Positions 1 to 8,268 of a stretch of DNA of 27,579 nucleotides are shown here, piece after piece. Position numbers and translations under genes: made by a program. The stretch is taken from the NCBI GenBank assembly GCA_000733355.1, contig JNVV01000095.1, positions 44,807 through 72,385 of the forward strand, given 5' to 3'. How positions within the stretch are numbered: position 1 is the stretch's first letter; every line of letters starts with the position of its first letter. The notes beneath the pieces are model-generated. The model was not told where the DNA came from. It made no database searches and worked only from the letters and a program-made list of their open reading frames with translations. This stretch comes from Falciphora oryzae. Lineage: Eukaryota; Ascomycota; Sordariomycetes; Magnaporthales; Magnaporthaceae.

Positions 1-116
1 GGCAGCCGATTAGACGGCACGCGCCCAGGCCTCCGGCCTCGATTTCTTCCCAATGCATCTCTCTTTTGGCCACCTTTTGCAGCCACCCTACCTGCCGTGA
101 TGCCTAATTTGCCAAC

Positions 117-2081
117 ATGCTCCCGCAGAGAACGGCAAGGTTCGCCATTGCTGCCATCCTGCTCTTCGCCCAGCTCATTTTTTTCTACATTGAACTGGCC
201 GGTATCCGCTGGAAAAAGCTCTTCTCGACCAATCCGGCAGAAACCCGATGGAAGCTACACTCACTCACGCCCAACCAGCGCTGGAGGACAACTCTCGCCA
301 GGCAATTCATAGTGCCGATAATTCTCGGCCTCTTCGGAGTCACCTCAATCTCGATCGTATTTTCAAAAACGCGAGCGGAGGGCGCGGCGGAGATCTCAGG
401 GCAAAACCGGGCCGCCCTCTTCAACCAGACATTTCTCGCATGCGATAGCATTGCCAAAGTCGACGCGGATATCGGCGGCGACGGCATCCGCATCGCTATC
501 TGGACACAAATCTGCGTCCTCATCGCCATCGCCGTCCTCGGGACATTCCACTGCAAGGCGACTGGCGCCAAGGAGTTGGGCGCCGGCCTGGCAGTCACGC
601 ACTTTTCACTTGCCGTGGCCGTCCTTGTCCAGTACGGCAGAGGCACGCTGACCCCCACCGATGCGATCATCGGTGCCATGATCTTGGACGCGCAGAACTC
701 GGCCCTGCTGATTCAGCTCGCGACCAAGGAGACCCTCGCCGCGCGGTGGCAGGTGGGCATCATCACTGCGTGCCAGATCACGGGGCTCGCCGTGATTGCC
801 TTTACTGTTCAGGGGTTCCGGCAGGGACTTTTCGGGAGCGCTCGTTCCGACTGCGAGCAGTGTCTCTCGGTGTTTTGGTGGGCTTTCCTTCGCAACTGCT
901 CCTCCGCCGAGGGCGACGACGACATGAGGGTGTTCTGGGCGTATTACATGTGTCGGTGTCTCTGCTCCATTCAGTCTAGCTTTCTCGCTGCTGTCAATAC
1001 ACAGCAGTTCCATCTGGCGGAAAAGGACAACAAACCCCTGAACAGCATTACATTTCCACACATGGCTGTTTACTGGGGTCGTGCGACGCGTCGCGGTGGA
1101 GAGGCATCGCCAAGCCAACATCCTATGGACATATCCGCCCCTGACGAGGAGATGCAGCGCGGAATATTTGAGGACCCGCAGCGTGGAAACAACGAGCATC
1201 CCGACGGCCTGGTCGAAAGCAGGCTCCACTACAGCGGGTACCCGTCTACCGTGACCCTCATGTACTCTGTCTACGGCATCTTCGCGTTGACGTCCATGGC
1301 CGCGGCCGAGATCACAATGCGCGACAACAGTCTCCGACCCAGCTCTGAGCTCTTCTCCGTCGGTCAGGTTACCGGCATAGTCGTTGCTGGTGCTACCAGC
1401 GTGCGAGCCGCGTGGCTGTTCCTCCGCATGTTCTTCAAGGAAGGAAGTGACGGACAGTTTCAGTTCCTATGGCCTTTCTCCTTCGACTTCCTAGGGATGC
1501 TGTACTCGCCGACGTTCATTGTTTATCCCCTAGGAGAGGATGGGCAGCAGACATTTCCCGTGTATCCCAAAGAGGACGGTCGAGAACCTAAGTTGGGCGA
1601 CATTCTCACCGTCACAGACGCAGGGGATATTTCGGTTTCCCGACTAACGGCTTTACCCGGGATGCAGGGCATTCAAAATTATACATATAGAGACAGTGTC
1701 CCCAACGCGCTGATTGAGGTCACTGGGGCGGGCAGGTTCCCAATGGACGAATTGGAGGCTAGCTATCTGTTTACCGATTCACGAAAATCTGTAAGGGCTT
1801 TATTGAGTGAAAGAGAGTTAACGGATTTTAGACTCCCGGCTAGGCTCATTCCGGAAAAGAAGCGAAAGCACAACTCAAGATTCATGGTGACGGGTCTGAT
1901 GCTCGCTCGCCGGCCGAGGATGCATCAATCGGCGTGGCCGGACGGGATAGGTGCTGGGTCGACTATCCTGTTTGCATACCAGCTCCAGGAAGTGAAGGAA
2001 AGCTTTGGAGGCAGAGTCGGGATGCATGTTGTCTACAACGAAGCGAAGGTGGCGGAGTGGAGCATTCTCGAAGATAGGTAG
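117..2081 (+). CDS. Multi-pass membrane protein of unknown function (654 aa)
   Basis: Single uninterrupted frame from the ATG at 117 to the stop at 2079-2081. I do not recognise a named family. The first two thirds carry hydrophobic segments at about residues 9-31, 66-84, 125-143, 152-172, 177-200 and 213-230, then two more near 375-395 and 410-430, so an integral membrane protein with six to eight passes is inferred. The last 180 residues look soluble and contain 'KLGDILTV', 'FMVTGLMLARR' and 'ILFAYQLQEV'. From memory, such 'ITGLxxA...FAYxL' strings recur at the C-terminus of many uncharacterised fungal proteins, but I cannot verify this. No intron is needed. It is one of the few undamaged frames here, and the damage begins about 50 bp past its stop. 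Localisation and role are unknown. Confidence 0.75.
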   Translation: MLPQRTARFAIAAILLFAQLIFFYIELAGIRWKKLFSTNPAETRWKLHSLTPNQRWRTTLARQFIVPIILGLFGVTSISIVFSKTRAEGAAEISGQNRAALFNQTFLACDSIAKVDADIGGDGIRIAIWTQICVLIAIAVLGTFHCKATGAKELGAGLAVTHFSLAVAVLVQYGRGTLTPTDAIIGAMILDAQNSALLIQLATKETLAARWQVGIITACQITGLAVIAFTVQGFRQGLFGSARSDCEQCLSVFWWAFLRNCSSAEGDDDMRVFWAYYMCRCLCSIQSSFLAAVNTQQFHLAEKDNKPLNSITFPHMAVYWGRATRRGGEASPSQHPMDISAPDEEMQRGIFEDPQRGNNEHPDGLVESRLHYSGYPSTVTLMYSVYGIFALTSMAAAEITMRDNSLRPSSELFSVGQVTGIVVAGATSVRAAWLFLRMFFKEGSDGQFQFLWPFSFDFLGMLYSPTFIVYPLGEDGQQTFPVYPKEDGREPKLGDILTVTDAGDISVSRLTALPGMQGIQNYTYRDSVPNALIEVTGAGRFPMDELEASYLFTDSRKSVRALLSERELTDFRLPARLIPEKKRKHNSRFMVTGLMLARRPRMHQSAWPDGIGAGSTILFAYQLQEVKESFGGRVGMHVVYNEAKVAEWSILEDR

Positions 2082-2139
2082 ATTCCAGGTGGTGGTGGTG
2101 CCCGTGTTATGTTTAGGGCGATTCCCAAGAAACAGCATG

Positions 2140-2390
2140 TGTCACAAAGGATTGAGGCCCCCCCCCGGGCGCGCCGGCCGGGGTCTGCATCACCACCCTC
2201 GCCGGCGCCGCAGGTGCTCAATACGCGGTTACAAAGCACCCGGCGACGCCGAGGGAGGCTCTCAACTCCTACTGCGCACTTGTGTATAAAAACCCCGAGG
2301 GTTGTAAACCCTCAGGCGCCTTCCTACTAGTTTTTTAAAGGTAAAAATAAAGCCAAAACGGTCTACTACATGCACCTCTACTTTGCAACA
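2140..2390 (+). mobile_element. Solo LTR, copy 1 (251 bp)
   Basis: Starts TGTCACAAAGG and ends CTTTGCAACA, the canonical TG...CA ends of an LTR. It is bracketed by a perfect 5-bp direct repeat GCATG (2135-2139 and 2391-2395), the target-site duplication. Inside are a TATA-like TATAAA (about 2285) and AATAAA (about 2346) in the order expected of an LTR reading on the plus strand. It aligns along its length with the LTR at 3100-3348. No gag/pol coding sequence lies beside it, so it is a solo LTR left by recombination. Confidence 0.88.
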
Positions 2391-2395
2391 GCATG

Positions 2396-3094
2396 AATGA
2401 GGCTGGCTGGACAGTAAAGACGCCAAAGAAGGGAACTCGCTGAGCGTTGGCCGGGTTAGTTGATTTTCCAGGCAACCGACCAGGGCAGAAAGGTCGAAAA
2501 TGGCCAGAGCGGATTCTTTCATTGCGGTTTCGCGCTCGGCTGCGTGATTCGTTCAGGAGTTGGGACGGACTGCGGGAGGGGATTTCAGACTTGGCAATGC
2601 ACTTAGGGCCTTTTGGAACATCTCAACCCTCTTTTCTACCTCGGCCTGGCCGTTGGCTCTTCCCATCTCCTGGTGTTCGTGTTCCTCTGTATAGCTGTTT
2701 GCGCGGGATTGTTCGTGAGCTCCTCACCCCCATGCCCCGCCGGGCTCTTGTAGATCCCGATGCCCCCGCCCGCAAAAACGCACGGGCCGCTCTGGAAGGG
2801 CGGCCCGGACAGGGGGTAGGCCCGGATGCTCACCATCGGGGTCTACCCGAAGAGTCATATGTCGAAACCTAGTGACTACGACACCGCGTGGGACACAGAT
2901 TGTGTCGATCCAAAATGTCGCAGATGTTGTGGGGTCCCACTACCATCCACGTCTGTTGAAAAGGTACTGTTTCTATCGCCTGCGTTTCCTCGTCTCCATG
3001 CAGCGCTGACTGACTTTATAAGAGCCAGGAATTGACATTGCAGTAGCCAGCTGTGGCTCTCATTGCCTAATCCGTCTAACCAAACGTGCGAAAT
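2396..3094. other. Spacer between the two solo LTRs, no supported gene
   Basis: About 700 bp without recognisable coding sequence. The plus frame open from 2447 to 2872 gives a low-complexity arginine/proline-rich translation with no motif. A GC-rich hairpin (GGGCCGC pairing with GCGGCCC) lies near 2786-2808. I see no primer-binding site or polypurine tract that would make this the inside of a small retroelement. Confidence 0.5.
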
Positions 3095-3099
3095 AGCGA

Positions 3100-3348
3100 T
3101 GTCACAAAGGAGCGGATACCTACGGCGATCTCCGGGTAGGGCCGAGTATCATGACCCTCGTCGGTGCCGCAGATGCTTGCTTATAAGCCACGGAGCCCCT
3201 GACGACGCCAAAGAAGGCTCTCCACCGTTGCAGCGTACCTGTATGTATAGAGCCGAGGGTCTCCTACCCTCAGTAGTGTTTTCCTACAGTTGTTTACAGG
3301 TAGAAATAAAGCCAAACGGTTTACTGCATGCACCTCTTCTTTGCAACA
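3100..3348 (+). mobile_element. Solo LTR, copy 2 (249 bp)
   Basis: Same TGTCACAAAGG start and TTTGCAACA end as the LTR at 2140, with conserved blocks throughout (for example AAATAAAGCC and CATGCACCTCT) but many substitutions. It is flanked by AGCGA (3095-3099) and AGCGG (3349-3353), a 5-bp duplication with one G/A difference. Because these flanks differ from GCATG at copy 1, the two copies are best read as independent insertions rather than the ends of one short element. Confidence 0.83.
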
Positions 3349-3439
3349 AGCGGTGTATTCTATTCCAATCTAGTGGCTGATGGCGCCGACATTGACAGTT
3401 ACGCGATCGGATACGGATGCCCAAAGAAGGGGCTGAGCG

Positions 3440-3771
3440 GCGTATGCTGCGAGGCAATTTGGGCTCGGTCAACGCCATCGCGTTCTCGCCGGACAGCCGG
3501 CCTGCGCCGCCGGCTACCCATTCCGGATAAGAGCACGGATTGGCGGATCTGGGCAGTTGCCTCTCAAAGGAGCCCAGATGCCGTGGCAGCAGTGGAGAGA
3601 ACGTCGGCATGGGTCGAAACGGTGTTGGCTGAGCGGGCAGAGCTTGGCCCTGACCAGATGGATGAAGCTATCCGCAGTATGACGGAGCCAGACCGCTCAG
3701 ACCGCTGGACCATCCATACAGTCGCCACGGCCCTGGGGTGCGGTAGGCAAGACCAAGAAGGCAGCTAGCAG
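3440..3771 (+). pseudogene. WD40-repeat protein remnant
   Basis: One plus frame at 3459-3500 reads 'LGSVNAIAFSPDSR', the typical start of a WD40 blade. It then hits a stop, while the neighbouring frame continues with 'STDWRIWAVA', resembling the end of a blade. The two halves are out of frame, so this is a frameshifted fragment. That second frame stays open to 3768 with an acidic helical tail of unknown nature. WD40 arrays are common C-terminal sensor domains of fungal NLR-like proteins, but no NACHT or NB-ARC sequence is visible here, so no parent gene can be named. Confidence 0.4.
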
Positions 3772-3969
3772 ACATTTTGTTTGGGGGCATCTTGAACTTA
3801 TCACGTCGGGCTAGGGCGCTCCATCGGGCAAATGCTGGTTGTGTGAGGATATGGTCGCAGGTGCTAGTGTTAATCTCGTATTGCACGGGTCATTGTAACA
3901 CGCTCATTTGGCTTGTGCTGTTTGTTTCCCGGTCCCCAACACATTGAGGCAGTCTCTTCAGGAGTTTAA

Positions 3970-4492
3970 CCCCAACACGCTGGGTCCGCCAGAGTCATTC
4001 CACCGACCGCTTTCGATGCGATCCCGGTACTGAAAGTTGAGTTCGGCCCGTTGCGCATCAAGGTCAAGGACGAGTCACGGTTGGTGTCGCAATTTGTGTT
4101 GGCGTTATTGCTCTGGCAGATGGAAGGCTTCGAGGCAAGCAGGCTGATTGCAAGCGCATTAGGGAGATGTTCTGATAATGAGGAGGACGGGGATGACGGG
4201 GATGACGAGGATGATGAGGATGATGCGGATGATGAGGATGATGGCGTGGGGAGCGACGAGGAACACGCGTCGAGCTGAAAGCCGAAGCGATCAAATTGGG
4301 TGGTAGGCAAAAGTGAGGAGTAGGAGTGTTTATAAACATCGCCGGGATCGATTTGAGTTCGGTGATGTTGACGCGGGCGACGGGCCAGTCGAGGGTGCAG
4401 CGAAGCGCTACCTCTTCTTGCAACAGAATTGGCATGAGCTTCTCCCCGAGCGCCTTCGACACCTTCGGAGTGCTTCGTCGAGGGGCAGGTAG
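3970..4492 (+). pseudogene. Degraded gene with acidic repeat tract, unknown
   Basis: The frame open to 4278 reads protein-like sequence ('KVEFGPLRIKVKDESRLV', 'LLLWQMEGFEASRLIASALG') followed by a long Asp/Glu run encoded by a GAT/GAG-rich repeat at about 4183-4244. After the stop, another plus frame at 4337-4492 gives 'AAKRYLFLQQNWHELLPERL', again protein-like, ending in TAG at 4490. No start codon or intron borders could be fixed, so the region is taken as the 3' end of a broken gene or two gene tails. I do not recognise a family. The acidic tract could be length-variable. Confidence 0.35.
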
Positions 4493-4714
4493 AGAGCGCG
4501 CGGATCAGAACGAGTAGGCACCAAAGTGGCACTTGTGCTGTCTCGGTGGTGGATCGGAGCATGGCTCTCGGTATGGTGGCCGAGCCTCACAGCGAGTCTT
4601 TTGCCGAGCTACGGCTGCAGTCGCCTTGGGTGGGGCGAAGTGTCCCTCCTCGATGTAGCTTAGCTTTATCGACAAGCCGCGGCGCCTCATCGATAAGATA
4701 GCTCCAAACGTGAA
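4493..4714. other. Spacer, nothing recognised
   Basis: Short stretch between the acidic remnant and the coiled-coil pseudogene. No motif, repeat or convincing frame was seen on either strand. Confidence 0.4.
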
Positions 4715-6177
4715 ATGCTCGCAGCTCTGCTTTCTGCCTTCAGACGAGCTGCATCCCCCTTTCGTTCCGCCATGGCAGCGCCGCCGACTCTTGATCGCCG
4801 AAGCCGGCAGTCGGCCGAGAGGGTTTTTGGGCACTTGGGCCTGTGGCTGTGGCAACTCGCGTCCGCTTTCCCGCCCTCCCGCTGGTCGTTCCGTCTTCTA
4901 AAGAAGCCCGCGTTTCTCGCCGACCTCGTCAGCAGTTCCCCCGACGTGACTACCGCCCAGCTGATGGCCACTCTCGCCGGCGCCACCAGCCGACACCCCA
5001 AATCTTCCCGAAACATCCTCTAGCTCAAGGACGCCGAAGCCGTCCGCCAACAATTCTTCCCCAATTCGGCTCTAGGCCGCACCACGCCGCGCGCCGTGTC
5101 GTTAGCGACCGATGAGACAAGCCACGACGGCACCAGCGACTCCGCCAGCAACATCATGGTGGCCAGCCCCAGTGACTGCGGCAGCAATATTACGGTGGCC
5201 GGTCCCAGCTGTACCTCCACTGCCCAGACCCCAGGAAAGACCGCGTCAGTCCCTGGACGGCAGCGACGGGGCGAGACGCCGTCTTGCGCTTTTCGACCAG
5301 GTAGCAAAGGTGAAACTCCCCCCCTCCCGGCCCGGCCGCCCCGGTGCACAGTGTCCGCTGACATCGCTTCGACCCCAGATCCGCGACGACAGCCACGGCG
5401 GCCCGCGCCGCAGCATGAGGCACGACACGCCGAATCCGTTAAAGCGCCCAGAAGACGTGACCGCGCCGGCCCAGGAGCTCCTCCGATCCTGCAACGAGGC
5501 GTGCGTGAAGGAGGTCACCTCGGTTGCCGACCGCATCCTCGACCCCCGCTGCGAGCCCAACAAAAGAGCAGCTCCGGGCAGCCAAAGACAGGCTAGCAGT
5601 TGCAAGTGCGGCGAAGACGCATACCGCCGAAGCTTTCGATAAGCACAACACGGCCCTCAAGCAAGTTGTCGACGACTACGCGGAGCCGGAGTCGACGGCT
5701 GCGGCCATCGACTAGATGCTGGACGGGCTCGCGGGCGTCACCGAAAACGGCCACCCGGCCGAACAAGCGCCGGAGAGCGTCTTCGGCCCTATGCGCAACG
5801 TGGTTGCCCAATACACGTCGATGCGGGCCAACACCGCGAAGAGCATAGAGGAAGCCAACATCAGCAGGGCCGCGGCCGAGGCTGCCGTGGCGGAAGCACG
5901 CGCCAAAGCCGACGAGGCCGTGCGAGGTGTCGAGGTGGCGACGGCTGAGGTGGAAGGGCTGAGGCGGCGATCGCAAGCAGCCGAAGACGACGCCAGACTC
6001 GCCCGCGTGTTGGCCACGCTGGCCAACGGAGGCGTCTGGGGCCTCGCGCTCCTTGAGAATGCGTTCCTCGCTCTTGTGGTGTGGGCTAGCACCCTGGCGG
6101 CCAACGACGAGAGCGGGAATACGTCGGGGGACGCCCAAGACGGGGAGGGCGGCGATGGGGTTGTGGCACAACCATGA
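4715..6177 (+). pseudogene. Coiled-coil protein pseudogene with C-terminal membrane segment
   Basis: Protein-like sequence runs through three plus frames. From the ATG at 4715 one frame is open except for a TAG at 5021-5023. It shifts near 5250-5290 to a frame carrying 'ARRRLALFDQVAKVKL' and 'ELLRSCNEACVKEVTSVADR', then near 5560 to a third frame with 'KEQLRAAKDRLAVASAAKTH'. That frame is broken by TAG at 5713-5715 and continues to 6177. The last 150 residues are Ala/Glu/Lys/Arg-rich heptad-like coiled coil ('SRAAAEAAVAEARAKADEAV') followed by a hydrophobic segment ('LALLENAFLALVVWAS'), suggesting a tail-anchored coiled-coil protein of about 490 aa. Both stops are one C-to-T change from CAG. 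The frame changes could be introns, but I found no good splice pairs. Family unknown. Confidence 0.5.
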
Positions 6178-6249
6178 ACTTTGAGGCATCAACAGGACGA
6201 CCCCTATACTAGTGCGGGATCAGGCCTTGTGTGGGGCTGTCTAGATGTA

Positions 6250-6680
6250 TTTGCAAAGGATAGAGGACCTGAAGAAGCATCGGCGAGGCCGATCTCGACA
6301 AGCTGGCTGACATCGACGCCAACGGCAGGCGCATCCGCAACATCACCAAGACGGCCCGCATCGTGCCGATCGGGGCTAGGAGGGCTCCCACATCAGAAAG
6401 CCCAAGGCATCATCCTGTACGTCAAATCGTAAAATCCCAGGCATCGCAAGGTGAGCCCATAGAGCCGTACTGTCACAACCCCCCAGAATCCTGCCCGTCG
6501 CATAGCGTGCAAAGCGACCACCTACAACCCCGAGTCCAGACCACATCGGCGGCTAACAGCACGAACACGACCTCAATCTGGACTTTAGAAATGCTATTTC
6601 CTCTTCCAAACCTGACCAGTCGCCGCTTTAGCATGAACCAGCCTGCTGAGGAAGTCTTCTACCTTGATTTCTCAGTCTAG
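6250..6680 (+). pseudogene. AAA+ ATPase C-terminal fragment
   Basis: The plus frame at about 6280-6375 reads 'DLDKLADIDANGRRIRNITK' and then 'TARIVPIGARRAP'. The 'NGRxIRN...TAR' motif is the sensor-2/lid helix of AAA+ ATPases (fungal AAA proteins typically have NGREIKN/TAQ here). A preceding short stretch in another frame ('YLQRIEDLKKH') fits the helix just before the lid, so a frameshift separates them. Walker A and B motifs are absent: only the last part of the domain survives. The frame stays open to 6680 with a low-complexity tail. Best read as the 3' remnant of a nuclear AAA ATPase gene. It abuts the coiled-coil pseudogene but shows no clear link to it. Confidence 0.45.
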
Positions 6681-6747
6681 GTCTGAATCACAATTAGTTG
6701 TGCCTCCCGACTCTTCTTCACGGTAAGAGAGGCTTACGGTTTGTCAT

Positions 6748-7971
6748 CTAATTGTTATACTGTAGAGGCAGAATTGTAGCACAGTCCTTTAAAAACACTT
6801 CGCGGTCCAGATTTTCGAGCTCAGGTGGCAACTTCAGCTCAACCCCAGTATCCTTCAAGTACTGCACCACCTCGTAGGCGCCGTGGACGACCGCCGCCAT
6901 GGCCGAGAGCAAGATGGGTCGATACCGTGCCACATCGGCGTCTCCCAGTGGTTGATAGGCGTTGAAGTCATTCATGACGAAGCGGCAGTCGGATCCGCGC
7001 AGGTGCGGCAGGCCCTGCGAGCTACACCACTCTTTGCTGAAATCGCCGGGAGATGGAATGCCGCTCCCTGTTTTCTCGGTGATGAGGTGGTTAAGCATGA
7101 TAATGGCGGCGCCTACGTTGTTGTCGGCGGAGAAATGCGGTTGGATGTGCTTAGCGATATGATCACGACAGCGCGCCAAGGCCGCACGGAATATGACACC
7201 ATTCCCCCGGAAGTCGGGCTTGTCCGGCTCGGTGCCACGCGGGCAGCAGTACACGGCCAGTGGGGACTGAGATGGCAGGCCGGAGTCCATGAGGCCGACG
7301 GCGACGATCCAGCCACCGCGGGAGATGTCGTTCTCGCTGCGGATGGGGAAGGCCAGGGACGCCTTGGCGCGGGTGGTGAAGGTGTCGCGATACCACGGCG
7401 GGTAGCCACCGAGCATGGATTCCACTTCGTTCTTTGTGAGGTCTTTTCGCCGCTCCTGGAACTGGCCTTGGATGTGGCAGAAGAAGAGGGGCCCAAGGGA
7501 TTCGCACGTCACCCGCGTGGTGCCGAAGTGGAGGTGACGGGGACTCCAGCCGAGTGACTTATCGTGAGGCGCAGTGCAAAGCACATGGGCGAGTATGGTG
7601 CGGACGTCGGTGCAGACGAAGGCTGCCGCAGCCGGGACGGCTTCGGGGACCTTGTCGAGGCAGCGCGGTCGGCGCATGGCGAGGTCCCAGGCGCGGCCGA
7701 GACTAGTGGCAAGCGACGAATCGGACTCCCAGCACCTGACCATCTTCGAGTGATGATGTGAGTGGGAGCAATACCGTGCTTGAACGTAAGGGCTGTTCCT
7801 ATTACAGTCGTGGAGCTTTCCTGGAGGCACATCGTCCCACTTGAACTGCAGCACCCGTTGCCGTTCCTTTTGGATATTACGGGCCAACTGCGACACAATT
7901 TTCCAGGCAATAGGGGCGCCAAAGATAGCGAGGGCCGCAAAAACTGCGGCCATGTCCCACTCGATGGCCAT
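6748..7971 (-). CDS. Uncharacterised protein with N-terminal membrane segment (407 aa)
   Basis: Intact minus-strand frame. The ATG at 7971 lies in a good context (ccATGgcc on its own strand) and is followed at once by a hydrophobic segment, about residues 8-30 ('MAAVFAALAIFGAPIAWKIV'), consistent with a signal anchor. The rest is soluble, with scattered Cys and His ('YCSHSHHHSKMVRCW', 'FFCHIQGQF', 'PLAVYCCPRG') but no motif I can assign. I do not recognise the family. It is transcribed away from the ankyrin gene that starts at 8269, and the 297-bp gap is likely a shared promoter. Together they are the best preserved part of the left half, which may indicate selection on the pair (inference). 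No intron is needed. Confidence 0.7.
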   Translation of the reverse strand: MAIEWDMAAVFAALAIFGAPIAWKIVSQLARNIQKERQRVLQFKWDDVPPGKLHDCNRNSPYVQARYCSHSHHHSKMVRCWESDSSLATSLGRAWDLAMRRPRCLDKVPEAVPAAAAFVCTDVRTILAHVLCTAPHDKSLGWSPRHLHFGTTRVTCESLGPLFFCHIQGQFQERRKDLTKNEVESMLGGYPPWYRDTFTTRAKASLAFPIRSENDISRGGWIVAVGLMDSGLPSQSPLAVYCCPRGTEPDKPDFRGNGVIFRAALARCRDHIAKHIQPHFSADNNVGAAIIMLNHLITEKTGSGIPSPGDFSKEWCSSQGLPHLRGSDCRFVMNDFNAYQPLGDADVARYRPILLSAMAAVVHGAYEVVQYLKDTGVELKLPPELENLDREVFLKDCATILPLQYNN

Positions 7972-8268
7972 GGTGTTGTGTTGGTGCTTGGGCGAACTTG
8001 CTTACCAGCGGGAAATGGAAGTGCTGCTACGGAGAACCTAGAAGACACTGACCGTAACTTCCGTCTTTTGACGCACCTAAGCAGGAAGGTGGGGTAAGCC
8101 AAAGCTCAGTGGGGCCCATTTAGCGGGGTTGCCTCCCGGATGCGGAGTATTAAAAGAAAAAAAAAACCCCGCGGGCGTGATTTCCCAAGTTCCATAAGTG
8201 CCTCGAACCGAATGCTCTGGTCCCAGTTCACGTAGAACTCACAACGACCAGAGGCCGAGCTTCTAGGA
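7972..8268. promoter_or_regulatory. Divergent intergenic region, probable bidirectional promoter
   Basis: 297 bp between the start codons of the 407-aa gene (minus) and the ankyrin gene (plus). It contains an A-rich tract at about 8154-8166. No defined TATA box or binding site could be fixed. The promoter role is inferred from gene orientation only. Confidence 0.45.

Noticed and set aside
606..1229. 207-aa minus-strand frame and other frames opposite the membrane protein
   Set aside because: Shadow of the plus-strand gene: no motif, and composition follows the complementary codons.
2140..3348. The two LTRs as ends of one small retroelement
   Set aside because: Each copy has its own flanking 5-bp duplication (GCATG; AGCGA/AGCGG), and the middle shows no primer-binding site, polypurine tract or coding sequence.
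3966..4562. 198-aa and 132-aa minus-strand frames
   Set aside because: Ser/His-rich runs are the antisense of the acidic GAT repeat.
6883..7557. 224-aa plus-strand frame opposite the 407-aa gene
   Set aside because: Antisense shadow; no motif, while the minus frame has a clean ATG and a signal-anchor-like start.
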